A DNA stretch of 64,000 nucleotides from Lysobacter dokdonensis DS-58 (GCF_000770795.1 NZ_JRKJ01000021.1:183501-247500), one strand, 5' to 3'; shown: positions 37,863-50,770, counted from the stretch's first letter. The notes: generated by a model from the sequence alone, not told the origin. Numbers and translations are program-made.

Positions 37863-39020
37863 ATGGCGATGCAGCACAGGATGCACCGGTCCCCCTCCAC
37901 CGATCGTCTATTTTTTCGTTCCCTCGCCCTGGCGGCGTGCGTTGGCCTCGCGCTGGCGGCGTGCGGAACCGATGAGGCGCCCGCCGAAAAGCCGCGGCCC
38001 GTGCTGGTCGTGACGCCGGGGCAGGGGCCCGATGCCGCGCCCGTCGCATTCGCAGGCGTCGTGCGTGCGCGGGAGGAGAGCCCGCTGTCGTTCCGCGTGG
38101 GCGGGCAGATCGTGCGGCGCCTCGTCGACGCGGGCGATCGCGTGCGCAGCGGCGATGTCCTCGCCGAGCTGGATCCGAAGGATCTGCGCGCGCAGGCCGA
38201 CGCCGCGCAGGCGCAGGTCGTCGCCGCCGAAGGCGAACTCGCGCGCGCCGCATCCGACAAGCAACGTTACGCGCGCCTGGCGAACGACCAGCTCGTCAGC
38301 CGTTCGACGCTCGATGCGCAAAACGCCGCGTACGCCGCGGCCGCGGGCAATGCCCGCGCGGCGCGCGCGCAACTCGATGTCGCGCGCAATCAATCGGCCT
38401 ATACGCAACTGCGCGCGCCGCGCGATGGCGTGATCGCCACGCGCGAAGCCGAAGCGGGGCAGACCGTCGGCGCGGGCCAGGCGATCTACTCGCTCGCGGG
38501 CGATGCGGGCCGCGAGGTGGCCATCGCGCTGCCCGAGTCGCGCATTCGCGAATTCACCGTCGGCCAGCCGGTGCTCGTCGAACTCTGGAGCCAACCGGGC
38601 GAGCGATTGCCCGGCCGCATCCGCGAAATCAGCGCCGCCGCCGATCCGCAGGCGCGCACCTACGCCACGCGCATCGCGCTCGACAGTGAGGCGGCGAAGG
38701 ACGTCGAACTCGGCCAGAGCGCGCGCGTCTACATCGCCACGTCCAAGCCCAATGCACCGGCGACGGCGCTGCGCCTCCCACTCTCGGCGTTGCAGCGCGG
38801 CGACAAGGGCGAGACCAGCGTGTGGGTCGTCGATGCGAACACCAATGCGCTGAAGCGCGTGCCGGTACGCATCGGTGCGTTCGGCGCCGAATCCGTGCCG
38901 GTGCTCTCCGGCGTGCGCGCGGGCGACCGCGTCGTCGCCGCGGGCGGGCATCTGTTGCGGGAAGGCCAGGTCGTCGCGCCGGTGGATCGCGAGAACCGCC
39001 CGCTGTCGAAGGCGCGCTGA
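37863..39020 (+). CDS. RND efflux periplasmic adaptor lipoprotein
   Basis: The 385-residue membrane-fusion protein has a lipoprotein signal peptide (SLALAACVGLALAAC, Cys about 37). The biotinyl-lipoyl-like domain begins with PLSFRVGGQIVRRLVDAGDRV, quoted in part, followed by a coiled-coil hairpin of about 75 residues rich in Ala and Gln (LRAQADAAQAQVVAAEGELA) and the second lipoyl half (LRAPRDGVIATREAEAGQTV). It connects the inner-membrane permease encoded next with a TolC-like channel. It is one base from the permease gene and lies divergent from tetR. Confidence 0.95.
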   Translation: MAMQHRMHRSPSTDRLFFRSLALAACVGLALAACGTDEAPAEKPRPVLVVTPGQGPDAAPVAFAGVVRAREESPLSFRVGGQIVRRLVDAGDRVRSGDVLAELDPKDLRAQADAAQAQVVAAEGELARAASDKQRYARLANDQLVSRSTLDAQNAAYAAAAGNARAARAQLDVARNQSAYTQLRAPRDGVIATREAEAGQTVGAGQAIYSLAGDAGREVAIALPESRIREFTVGQPVLVELWSQPGERLPGRIREISAAADPQARTYATRIALDSEAAKDVELGQSARVYIATSKPNAPATALRLPLSALQRGDKGETSVWVVDANTNALKRVPVRIGAFGAESVPVLSGVRAGDRVVAAGGHLLREGQVVAPVDRENRPLSKAR

Positions 39021-39021
39021 G

Positions 39022-42000
39022 ATGTCCTTCAACCTGTCGGAATGGGCGCTGCGCAACCGCACGCTCGTCGTTTACGCGATGATCGTGCTCAGCGTCCTGG
39101 GCGTTCTCGGATATCGCAGCCTCGGGCAATCGGAAGATCCGCCGTTCACGTTCAAGGCGATGGTCGTGCGCACCGTGTGGCCGGGCGCGACCGCGGACGA
39201 GGTGTCGAAGCAAGTCACCGAGCGCATCGAGAAGGCGCTGATGACGACGGGCAAGTACGAGTTCATCCGCTCGTATTCGCGGCCCGGCGAATCGCAGGTG
39301 ATCATGATGGCGCGCGATTCGCTGCCGTCGAAGGACGTGCCGGAGCTGTGGTACCAGGTGCGCAAGAAGGTCGGCGACATCGCGCCGACCCTGCCGGAAG
39401 GGACCGTCGGCCCGTTCTTCAACGATGAGTTCGGCGACACGTTCGGCAACATCTACGCGCTGACGGGCAAGGGATTCGACTATGCGGTGATGAAGGACTA
39501 CGCCGAGCGCGTGGAACTGGAATTGCAGCGCATTCCCGATGTCGGGAAGGTCGAACTGGTCGGTCTCCAGGACGAAAAGGTCTGGATCGAGCTGTCGAAC
39601 ACCAAGCTCGCCACGCTCGGCATTCCCCTGAGCGCCGTGCAGCAGGCGTTGTCCGAACAGAACGCGGTCGTGCCGGCGGGTTTCTTCGAAACCGGGAGCG
39701 ACCGCATCCAGATCCGCGTCACCGGCGCGCTGCGCTCGGTCGACGAAATCCGCGACTTCCCGGTGCATGTCGGCGACCGCACGTTCCGCGTCGGCGACAT
39801 CGCCACCATCGAGCGCGGCTTCGCGGACCCCGCATCGCCGCGCATGCGCTTCATGGGCGAGGACGCGATCGGCATCGCCGTGGCGATGAAGGATGGCGGC
39901 GACATCCTGCGCCTGGGCAAGACGCTCGAAAGCGAGTTCGCGCGCCTGCAGTCGACGCTCCCCGCGGGCATGGAGCTGCGCAAGGTTTCCGATCAGCCGC
40001 ACGCGGTGAGCGAATCGGTGGGCGAGTTCATGCGCGTCCTCGCCGAAGCGGTGGCGATCGTGCTGGTCGTCAGCTTTTTCTCGCTCGGATTGCGCACGGG
40101 CTTGGTGGTCGCGGTGTCGATCCCGCTCGTGCTCGCGATGACCTTCGCCGTCATGCATTACTTCGGCATCGGGCTGCACAAGATTTCGCTCGGCGCATTG
40201 GTGCTCGCGCTCGGCCTGCTCGTGGACGACGCGATCATCGCCGTGGAGATGATGGCCATCAAGATGGAGCAGGGCTTCTCGCGCCTGAAGGCCGCCAGTT
40301 ACGCGTGGGAAACCACCGCGTTCCCCATGCTCACCGGCACGCTGGTCACCGCCGCCGGCTTCCTGCCGATCGCCACTGCAGCGTCGAGCACCGGCGAATA
40401 CACCCGCTCGCTGTTCCAGGTGGTCACCATCGCGCTCGTCGTGTCGTGGATCGCGGCGGTATTGTTCATCCCGTATCTCGGCGATCGTCTGCTGCCCGAT
40501 CTGCACAAGCAGCACGCGCAAGCGCACGACCCGCACGCGACGAAGTTCTACAATCGCTTCCGCGGCTTGCTCGACTGGTGCCTGGTGCATCGCAAGGCCG
40601 TGATCGCGATGACGGTGGCGGCGTTCATCGCCTCGATCCTGTTGTTCCGATTCGTGCCGCAGCAGTTCTTCCCCGATTCCACGCGGCCCGAATTGATGGT
40701 CGACATGGAGTTGGCCGAAGGCGCATCGCTGAAGGCGACCGAAGCGCAGGCCAAGCGCCTGGAAGCGTTGCTGCGCAAGCGCGAAGGCGTCGACAACTAC
40801 GTCGCGTACGTCGGCACGGGGTCGCCGCGTTTCTATCTGCCGCTCGACCAGCAACTGCCGGCGGCGAACTTCTCGCAATTCGTGGTGCGCACGCACGATT
40901 CGGAATTGCGCGAAGCCGTGCGCGCATGGCTGATCGACGAGGTCGCACCGTTGTTCCCAACGCTGCAACTGCGCGTCACGCGCCTGGAGAACGGGCCGCC
41001 GGTCGGCTACCCGATCCAGTTCCGCGTGTCGGGCGAGCACATCGATCGCGTGCGGGCGTACGCCAAGCAAGTCGAAGCGAAGGTACGCGCCAATCCGAAC
41101 GTCGCCAACGTCAACCTCGATTGGGACGAGCCGAGCAAGGTCGTGCGGCTGGAGATCGACCAGGAGCGCGCACGTGCGCTGGGCGTGAGCACCGCGGGCT
41201 TGTCGAAATTCCTGTCGGGGTCGTTGTCCGGGCTGCACGTGAGCACGTATCGCGAAGGCAATGAACTGATCGAGATGCTCCTGCGCGGCGCCGACGACGA
41301 ACGCACGCGCCTGGACCTGCTTGGCAGCCTCGCGGTGCCGACGCAGAACGGTACCGTCGTGCCGCTCTCGCAGATCGCCACGCTGAAATACGTGTTCGAG
41401 GACGGCATCGTCTGGCATCGCAACCGCCTGCCGACGGTCACCGTGCGCGCGGACATCCGCAACGACCTCACACCGCCGACGGTCGTCGCGCAGGTGCTGC
41501 CGACGCTCGACGAGATCCGCGCATCGCTTCCCGAGGGCTATCTGCTCGAAACGGGCGGCACCGTCGAAGACTCCGCGCGCGGCCAGAACTCGATCAACGC
41601 CGGGCTGCCGCTGTTCCTCTTCGTCGTCGTCACGCTGTTGATGCTGCAGCTGCGCAGCTTCTCGCGCACGGCGATGGTGATGCTCACCGCGCCGCTCGGC
41701 CTGATCGGGGTGACGCTGTTCCTGCTGGTGTTCCGCGTGCCGTTCGGCTTCGTCGCGATGCTCGGCACGATCGCGTTGGCGGGCATGATCATGCGCAACT
41801 CGGTGATCCTGGTCGACCAGATCGAACAGGACATCGCGCACGGCAACGACCGCTGGCACGCGATCATCGAAGCCACGGTGCGCCGCTTCCGGCCGATCGT
41901 CCTGACCGCGCTCGCGGCGGTGCTGGCGATGATTCCGCTCACGCGCTCGGCCTTCTTCGGGCCGATGGCGGTGGCGATCATGGGCGGGTTGATCGTCGCG

Positions 42001-42081
42001 ACGGTGCTGACGCTGTTGTTCCTGCCGGCGTTGTACGCGGCGTGGTTCAAGGTCAGGCGCGAGGAAGCGGCGCCCGCCTAG
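39022..42081 (+). CDS. RND efflux permease
   Basis: The 1019-residue inner-membrane pump has 12 membrane spans in two halves. The proton-relay aspartates are visible in ALVLALGLLVDDAIIAVEM (Asp pair about residue 403). The first periplasmic segment includes YRSLGQSEDPPF and VWPGATADEVSKQVTE, as in the Xanthomonas-type efflux permeases. It probably exports drugs or toxic organics by proton antiport with the adaptor before it and TolC. The last four bases overlap the convergent thrB gene. Confidence 0.95.
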   Translation: MSFNLSEWALRNRTLVVYAMIVLSVLGVLGYRSLGQSEDPPFTFKAMVVRTVWPGATADEVSKQVTERIEKALMTTGKYEFIRSYSRPGESQVIMMARDSLPSKDVPELWYQVRKKVGDIAPTLPEGTVGPFFNDEFGDTFGNIYALTGKGFDYAVMKDYAERVELELQRIPDVGKVELVGLQDEKVWIELSNTKLATLGIPLSAVQQALSEQNAVVPAGFFETGSDRIQIRVTGALRSVDEIRDFPVHVGDRTFRVGDIATIERGFADPASPRMRFMGEDAIGIAVAMKDGGDILRLGKTLESEFARLQSTLPAGMELRKVSDQPHAVSESVGEFMRVLAEAVAIVLVVSFFSLGLRTGLVVAVSIPLVLAMTFAVMHYFGIGLHKISLGALVLALGLLVDDAIIAVEMMAIKMEQGFSRLKAASYAWETTAFPMLTGTLVTAAGFLPIATAASSTGEYTRSLFQVVTIALVVSWIAAVLFIPYLGDRLLPDLHKQHAQAHDPHATKFYNRFRGLLDWCLVHRKAVIAMTVAAFIASILLFRFVPQQFFPDSTRPELMVDMELAEGASLKATEAQAKRLEALLRKREGVDNYVAYVGTGSPRFYLPLDQQLPAANFSQFVVRTHDSELREAVRAWLIDEVAPLFPTLQLRVTRLENGPPVGYPIQFRVSGEHIDRVRAYAKQVEAKVRANPNVANVNLDWDEPSKVVRLEIDQERARALGVSTAGLSKFLSGSLSGLHVSTYREGNELIEMLLRGADDERTRLDLLGSLAVPTQNGTVVPLSQIATLKYVFEDGIVWHRNRLPTVTVRADIRNDLTPPTVVAQVLPTLDEIRASLPEGYLLETGGTVEDSARGQNSINAGLPLFLFVVVTLLMLQLRSFSRTAMVMLTAPLGLIGVTLFLLVFRVPFGFVAMLGTIALAGMIMRNSVILVDQIEQDIAHGNDRWHAIIEATVRRFRPIVLTALAAVLAMIPLTRSAFFGPMAVAIMGGLIVATVLTLLFLPALYAAWFKVRREEAAPA

Positions 42082-42998
42082 AGCAATTCGGCGCGCGGGC
42101 CGGCGACCGGCGAGACGTAGGCCCGCGAATCGAATCCGGCGTCGGCGAATGCAGCCTGCATCGCCGGTGCCGCAAGGCGCGCTTCGGCCTCCGAGGCGAA
42201 CCATGCGAACACGCTCGGGCCCGCGCCGGAAAGGCTGGAACCGAGCGCGCCGTGCGCCATCGCCGCGGCTTTCACTTGCGAAAAGCCCGGCACGAGCGGC
42301 GCGCGGCGCGGTTCGACCAGGACATCCTGCAAGCCATCGCGGATCAATTCGACTTCACCGCGCTCCAGCCCGAGCAGGAACTGCGCCAGGCGCGCGCCAT
42401 GCGCGACGACGGTCGACAAGGGGAACGGCTCGGCGAGCACTTCGCGCGCGCGTTTCGTTTCCAGCACCTGGTCCGGATGCACGACGACTGCGTGCAACCA
42501 TGCGGGCGCGCGCAGCGGCATCAAGCGCGTCGACGTCGCCAGCGCGACGCCGCCGATCAGCATCGGCCCGACATTGTCGCCCTGGTGGCTGCGACTGGAG
42601 GCATATTCGCCTTCCATCGCGGAGGCGTACAACGCCTCGCGCGAGAGCGGCGCGTCGAGCAACGCATTCGCCGCGATGAGCGCGGCGACGCAGGAGGCGG
42701 CCGAACCGCCGAGCCCAGCGCCGATCGGAATGCCCTTGTCGAGTTCGATCTCGAAGCCGTACGGCAGAGCGAGGCCCGCATGCAGTGCACGCACGCCGCG
42801 CCCGGCCGTGTTGCGCTCGGTGTCGAGCGGGATCGCGGAGACATCGACGCTGCCGCGCACGGCCACCACGCGCACTTCGGGCGCATCGATTCGGCGCACG
42901 GTCGCGCGATCCGACAGGCCCGCGATCGCGTGGCCCAGCAGGTCGAACCCGACGCCGATGTTGCCGACGCCGGCGGGAGCGGAGGCTGTGGCCTGCAT
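42078..42998 (-). CDS. thrB: Homoserine kinase
   Basis: ThrB phosphorylates homoserine in threonine synthesis. The 306-residue GHMP kinase has the N-terminal ATASAPAGVGNIGVGFDLLG, the ATP-binding loop KGIPIGAGLGGSAASCVAA and the C-terminal GSSLSGAGPSVFAW. In E. coli and xanthomonads thrB normally lies between thrA and thrC, but neither is here. It is divergent from a TPP riboswitch and thiC. It could be a lone copy or a second paralogue. Confidence 0.93.
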   Translation of the reverse strand: MQATASAPAGVGNIGVGFDLLGHAIAGLSDRATVRRIDAPEVRVVAVRGSVDVSAIPLDTERNTAGRGVRALHAGLALPYGFEIELDKGIPIGAGLGGSAASCVAALIAANALLDAPLSREALYASAMEGEYASSRSHQGDNVGPMLIGGVALATSTRLMPLRAPAWLHAVVVHPDQVLETKRAREVLAEPFPLSTVVAHGARLAQFLLGLERGEVELIRDGLQDVLVEPRRAPLVPGFSQVKAAAMAHGALGSSLSGAGPSVFAWFASEAEARLAAPAMQAAFADAGFDSRAYVSPVAGPRAELL

Positions 42999-43080
42999 GG
43001 ACTCGCGCGCGTGAAGACCGGGAAGCGGCCATTATCGCGGCGATTTGGCCCCGCGGGGCGCGGCGTGGTGGAATAGGCCC

Positions 43081-45094
<2,014 letters not shown>

Positions 45095-45142
45095 CCTTCG
45101 GGGCAATACGCGGCGTACACGCGGCCCGGTAGACTCGGCCGC

Positions 45143-45820
45143 ATGCACGCCGCGTTCCGACTCTCCCTCTGGCGCATGCTCGCGCGCCGCCATCCGTCGG
45201 CCTTCCTGCTGGCGGCGCAGTTGCTGAGCTTGTTGCTGTATCCATTGATGGACCAGACCTCCGAAGGGCGCATGCTCTTCGGCGGCGTCGCGGTCGTCGT
45301 CGTGCCGCTCGCGGTGTGGACGGTGAGCCGTAGCCCGTTCTTCAACATCACCGCCTGGTTGCTCGCGGTGCCTTCGCTGTTGCTGACGATCTGGGTGTGC
45401 TGGGTCGACGACACCAGGCTGTTGCCGGTCGCCGCGGGGCTGGAAGCATTGCTTTACTTCTACGCGGCGGCGGGCCTGATCGCATACATGATGCGCGACG
45501 TGCGCGTCACCGCCGACGAACTGTTCGCCGCGGGCGCGACATTCACGCTGATCGCGTGGGGCTTCGCCTACGCATATTTCGTCTGCCAGTCGTGGTATCC
45601 CGACAGCTTCACCGGCTTCGAACCCGAGCGCGAACGCACGTGGCTGGAGTTGCTGTTCTTCAGCGTCAGCAACCTGTCGGCGACGGGGCTGGGCGACGTG
45701 TTGCCGGTGAATGCACCGGCGCGCGTGCTGACGATGCTGGAGCAGATCGCGGGCGTGGGCTACATCGCCACGGTGGTGTCGCGATTGATCGGGCTGACGA
45801 TCATCCAGCAGAAGAAATGA
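45143..45820 (+). CDS. Ion channel (two-pore-helix) family membrane protein
   Basis: A 225-residue protein with about five membrane spans. The C-terminal part looks like a potassium-channel pore unit: hydrophobic helix, then LFFSVSNLSATGLGDVLPV as pore helix and filter-like loop, then a last helix. The filter reads TGLGD instead of TVGYGD, so potassium selectivity is uncertain. I cannot assign an ion. It is followed by a bidirectional terminator shared with ppa. Confidence 0.8.
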   Translation: MHAAFRLSLWRMLARRHPSAFLLAAQLLSLLLYPLMDQTSEGRMLFGGVAVVVVPLAVWTVSRSPFFNITAWLLAVPSLLLTIWVCWVDDTRLLPVAAGLEALLYFYAAAGLIAYMMRDVRVTADELFAAGATFTLIAWGFAYAYFVCQSWYPDSFTGFEPERERTWLELLFFSVSNLSATGLGDVLPVNAPARVLTMLEQIAGVGYIATVVSRLIGLTIIQQKK

Positions 45821-45847
45821 AAAAGGGCGCCGGGGCGCCCTTTTTTT
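45821..45847. terminator. Bidirectional terminator between channel gene and ppa
   Basis: A perfect ten-base stem (AAAAGGGCGC at 45821-45830 with GCGCCCTTTT at 45835-45844) has a T-run on both strands (TTTTTTT to 45847 on plus, CTTTTTCATT on minus). It ends both convergent genes. Confidence 0.92.
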
Positions 45848-45854
45848 CGCCGGC

Positions 45855-46403
45855 TCAGAACTTCGGCTTGTCTTCGACTTCGTTGTAGCGCTCGACCGAC
45901 TCGAGCAGGATCTTCTTCGCTTCGTCGACGTCGCCCCAACCATCGAGCTTGACCCACTTGCCCTGCTCCAGGTCCTTGTAGTGCTCGAAGAAATACGAGA
46001 TGCGGTCGCGCCAGTGCTGCGGGACGTCGTTCAAGCCTGCAATGTGCGCGTAACCCGGGTACACCTTGGTGATCGGCACGGCGAGGATCTTCTCGTCGCT
46101 GCCGGCTTCGTCGCGCATGCGCAGCACGCCGACCGGGCGCACGCGGATCACTGAACCGGGGATCAGTTGCAGGGGCATCAACACCAGGACGTCGGCCGGG
46201 TCGCCGTCGCCGCAGAGCGTGTGCGGGACGTAGCCGTAATTGCAGGGATAGCGCATCGGCGTGGACAGCACGCGGTCGACGAAGATGGCGCCGGAGGCCT
46301 TGTCGACCTCATATTTGACGGGTTCGGCGTCCTTCGGGATCTCGATGATGACGTTGATTTCGTCCGGCGGGTTCTTGCCGGTGGGAACGAGGTCCAGGCC
46401 CAT
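45855..46403 (-). CDS. ppa: Soluble inorganic pyrophosphatase, family I
   Basis: The 182-residue enzyme hydrolyses pyrophosphate. The ATG at 46403 has GGAG nine bases upstream and gives the usual start MGLDLVPTGKNPPDEINV; an ATG 11 codons earlier is less likely. Active-site residues are in DRVLSTPMRYPCNYGYVP and GDGDPADVLVL. A membrane pyrophosphatase (hppA) and a pyrophosphate-type phosphofructokinase (pfp) lie within 8.6 kb. Confidence 0.97.
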   Translation of the reverse strand: MGLDLVPTGKNPPDEINVIIEIPKDAEPVKYEVDKASGAIFVDRVLSTPMRYPCNYGYVPHTLCGDGDPADVLVLMPLQLIPGSVIRVRPVGVLRMRDEAGSDEKILAVPITKVYPGYAHIAGLNDVPQHWRDRISYFFEHYKDLEQGKWVKLDGWGDVDEAKKILLESVERYNEVEDKPKF

Positions 46404-46468
46404 TGCGTGTTGCTCCGACGTGCTGGCGCGGGCCATGGGGCCCGCGGGGTGGTTGGGGGAGGGCGCGG

Positions 46469-46474
46469 ATTATA
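46469..46474 (-). promoter_or_regulatory. Perfect -10 box for ppa
   Basis: The minus strand reads TATAAT here, 66 bases upstream of the ppa ATG. No good -35 is seen at 16-18 bases, so activity may depend on an activator or an extended contact. Confidence 0.5.
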
Positions 46475-46478
46475 GGCG

Positions 46479-46506
46479 GGAACCTGCCGCCCCCTGCCGC
46501 ATCGGA
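46479..46506 (+). promoter_or_regulatory. Candidate ECF-type promoter of the second sigma gene
   Basis: GGAACC at 46479-46484, a typical ECF -35, is followed after 16-17 bases by ATCGGA, loosely like the ECF -10. It lies just before the GGAGG and ATG of the sigma gene, so autoregulation is possible. It overlaps the ppa promoter on the other strand. Confidence 0.35.
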
Positions 46507-46528
46507 TGGGAAAGAAGGGAGGAAACCC

Positions 46529-47233
46529 ATGGTTCCGCAGGATCACCGGCCCCTGGTCGACTTCGCGACGCTGGACGACGCCACGCTCGTGGCGCTGGCG
46601 CGCGCGGGCCGGCGCGAGGCCTTCCGCCAGATCATGCAGCGCTGCAACCGGCGGCTGTTCCGTGTCGCACGCGGCGTGGTGCACGACGATCACGAGGCCG
46701 AGGACATCGTCCAGGCGAGTTACGTGTCCGCGTTCGAGCATCTCGCGGGTTTCCGCGGCGAGGCGTCGTTGACGACGTGGCTCACGCGCATCGTCCTCAA
46801 CGAGGCCAACGGCCGCTTGCGGGCGCGCAAACCCACCGTCGGGTTCGACGCCATCGAGGCCATGCAGCAGGAGACAGGGCGCGTGATCGCATTCCCCGGA
46901 CGGTTCGGCAGCGAAGATCCGGCCGCCGGTGCGGCGCGGAGCGAAATCCGCCGCCTGCTGGAACATGCGGTGGACGAGTTGCCCGAGCCGTTCCGCCTGG
47001 TCTTCGTGCTGCGCGAGATCGAGGAATGCACGGTCGAAGACACGGCCGTGTCGCTCGGCATCAAGCCGGAAACCGTGAAGACCCGCCTGCATCGCGCGCG
47101 CCGCCTCTTGCGCGCGGCGCTCCATGACAAGCTGGCGACGACGATGACGGACGCCTTCCCGTTCCTCGGCGCCCGCTGCGACCGCATGACCAACACCGTG
47201 CTCGACCGCATCGCCCACCGCCTGCGCGACTGA
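46529..47233 (+). CDS. ECF RNA polymerase sigma factor (second)
   Basis: The 234-residue protein starts at the ATG at 46529 behind GGAGG. Region 2 reads IMQRCNRRLFRVARGVV, DHEAEDIVQASYVSAFEHL and FRGEASLTTWLTRIVLNEA; region 4 reads LPEPFRLVFVLREIEECTVE and KPETVKTRLHRARRLLR. A longer-than-usual linker (ETGRVIAFPGRFGSED) lies between. It resembles the ECF sigma factors annotated without a cognate anti-sigma. The next gene encodes a small membrane protein, not a zinc-finger anti-sigma factor. Confidence 0.93.
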   Translation: MVPQDHRPLVDFATLDDATLVALARAGRREAFRQIMQRCNRRLFRVARGVVHDDHEAEDIVQASYVSAFEHLAGFRGEASLTTWLTRIVLNEANGRLRARKPTVGFDAIEAMQQETGRVIAFPGRFGSEDPAAGAARSEIRRLLEHAVDELPEPFRLVFVLREIEECTVEDTAVSLGIKPETVKTRLHRARRLLRAALHDKLATTMTDAFPFLGARCDRMTNTVLDRIAHRLRD

Positions 47234-47252
47234 CCTCATACAAGGACCCGAC

Positions 47253-47600
47253 ATGCTCACGACCTACGCCCTCATCGCCTTCGCCATCGCCGCGCTCGGC
47301 GGTCTCATCCTGGCCTCCAACGTGCTGCGCGGGCGTCTGGCGCCGTGGTCGGTGTCGATCCTGCATGCGCTGCTCGGCGCGACCGGGTTGCTGCTGTTGA
47401 TCGCACAAGTCGTACAAGGCTCGGCCGCAGGCCGCGTCGTCGGGGCGCTGGGCTTGCTGGTCGTGGCTGCGCTCGGTGGCTTCTACCTGGCCTCGTTGCA
47501 CCTGAAGAAGGCGATCGCGCCCAAGGGCGTCGTGTTCCTGCACGCCGGCCTGGCCGTCGTCGGCTTCCTCGTGCTGCTGAGCGCGGTGCTCGCCGCCTGA
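47253..47600 (+). CDS. Small four-span membrane protein
   Basis: The 115-residue protein consists nearly entirely of four hydrophobic helices (YALIAFAIAALGGLILA, SVSILHALLGATGLLLLIA, VVGALGLLVVAALGGFYLA, VVFLHAGLAVVGFLVLL). Two histidines (LHALLG and LHAGLA) lie at equivalent places in helices 2 and 4, which suggests an internal duplication. I do not recognise a function. It is 19 bases behind the sigma gene and could be its membrane-bound partner or target. Confidence 0.78.
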   Translation: MLTTYALIAFAIAALGGLILASNVLRGRLAPWSVSILHALLGATGLLLLIAQVVQGSAAGRVVGALGLLVVAALGGFYLASLHLKKAIAPKGVVFLHAGLAVVGFLVLLSAVLAA

Positions 47601-47651
47601 GCCCGCGCAGGACGGCCCGTTCGACGAAAAACGAACGCATCGCCTGTTAGC

Positions 47652-47678
47652 GTCGGACTCCCCACGCCGGAGTCCGAC
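47652..47678 (+). promoter_or_regulatory. Hairpin hiding the ribosome-binding site of the next gene
   Basis: GTCGGACTCC (47652-47661) and GGAGTCCGAC (47669-47678) form a perfect ten-base stem with a seven-base loop. The GGAG at 47669-47672, eight bases from the ATG at 47681, is the only ribosome-binding site and lies in the 3' arm. This would block translation unless the stem melts or is bound. Confidence 0.65.
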
Positions 47679-47680
47679 CC

Positions 47681-47977
47681 ATGCTGAAGTACGGTTTGCT
47701 TGCGAGGCTCGAAGCCAAGCCCGGCATGGAACGCGAAGTGGCCACGTTGCTCGCCGGTGCGTTGCCGCTGGCGCAGAGCGAGTTCGAAACGCGCACGTGG
47801 TATGCGTTCCGCTCGGGGCCGACGTCGTTCGGGATCTTCGATACGTTCGAGGACGAACACGGGCGCGAAGCGCACCTGCAGGGGCAGATCGCCAAGGCGC
47901 TGATGGACAACGCCGACCGCCTGCTCGCGCGCCCGCCGACGATCGACAAGATCGACCTGATGGCGGCGAAGAACTGA
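47681..47977 (+). CDS. Antibiotic biosynthesis monooxygenase (ABM) domain protein
   Basis: The 98-residue protein is of the YgiN-like ferredoxin-fold ABM/putative quinol monooxygenase family: KYGLLARLEAKPGMEREVATLL, in part, then TWYAFRSGPTSFGIFDTFEDEHGREAHL, in part, and a C-terminal LLARPPTIDKIDLMAAK. Members act as small cofactor-free monooxygenases or have no known activity. A perfect hairpin that hides its ribosome-binding site lies two bases before the ATG. Confidence 0.88.
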   Translation: MLKYGLLARLEAKPGMEREVATLLAGALPLAQSEFETRTWYAFRSGPTSFGIFDTFEDEHGREAHLQGQIAKALMDNADRLLARPPTIDKIDLMAAKN

Positions 47978-47984
47978 AACGAAA

Positions 47985-48006
47985 ACGGCGGCCCGAAGGC
48001 CGCCGT
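47985..48006 (-). terminator. Terminator of hppA
   Basis: ACGGCGGCC/GGCCGCCGT forms a perfect stem. Read on the minus strand, it is followed by TTTTCGTTT. It lies 25 bases after the hppA stop. Confidence 0.8.
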
Positions 48007-48031
48007 CCCGTATCGGATGCGATGCGCGCCG

Positions 48032-50059
<2,028 letters not shown>

Positions 50060-50245
50060 GAACCCTCCCCGGGTAACTATGGGACGACGGATGAACTCGA
50101 TGGATTGTTGTTGCGCCGCGGCAAAAACCGATGGAACAGGCGGCAACGGCCCGACTATCGCACAGCTTCGAGGCCGCATGCCGTGAGCAGCGGTTCATTG
50201 TGCGCATGCGAGCCTGCCGCCCTCGGAAATCGCCCCGGAGCCACG

Positions 50246-50758
50246 ATGCGCCACGCCTCACGTTCGCTGCTGCTGCTCGCCCTCGTGCCCTGCCTGGCCC
50301 TCGCCGCGGACCCGAAGCCGGAGATCACGCGCCCGGCGTCCACGCCGCAGGCCGACGGCAAGGCGCACACCCTGCGCACGATTCCCGAAGCCTGCGCGCG
50401 CATCGAAGGTCAGTTCACCGGACAGGCCGCCGATCCCTACAAGTTCACCCTCGCGCGCACCAGCGCCAACTGCCAGCCGCGCGCGCGCCTGGTGGATGCG
50501 GCCAAGGTGAAGCCGTCGACGAAGGGCGGCTGGATCTTCAACGACGTGATCCGCGTGCCTAGCGCGTCGTGCAAATCGCAGGAAGCCGTCGTGCGCGTAT
50601 GGCGCAAACCCGCGGACGCCGCACCGCCGGACCTCGACGCGCAGGGCCGCTCGCGCATCTATTTGAAAGACGCGACGGACAAGGCGAAGGCGAAAGCGCC
50701 GTCGGTGCCGATGTTCGCAGTGGCGATGGCGGTCGAAGGCAAGGGCTGCAACAAGTAA
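50246..50758 (+). CDS. Secreted protein of unknown function
   Basis: The 170-residue protein starts at the ATG at 50246 behind CGGAG. It has a signal peptide (SLLLLALVPCLALAAD) and a mature domain with four cysteines (IPEACARIEG, TSANCQPRARLV, SASCKSQEA, GKGCNK), which could form two disulfides. I do not recognise a family. It is divergent from hppA, separated by about 190 bases with no clear promoter, and convergent with the DUF2846-like gene. Confidence 0.75.
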   Translation: MRHASRSLLLLALVPCLALAADPKPEITRPASTPQADGKAHTLRTIPEACARIEGQFTGQAADPYKFTLARTSANCQPRARLVDAAKVKPSTKGGWIFNDVIRVPSASCKSQEAVVRVWRKPADAAPPDLDAQGRSRIYLKDATDKAKAKAPSVPMFAVAMAVEGKGCNK

Positions 50759-50770
50759 CAGCGAACTGCA

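Noticed and set aside
38629..42204. Very long open frame (1191 codons) antisense to the RND permease
   Set aside because: The opposite strand has a complete pump gene with all motifs. The antisense product is rich in Arg, His, Asp and Gln, as is typical of shadow frames in DNA with very high third-position GC.
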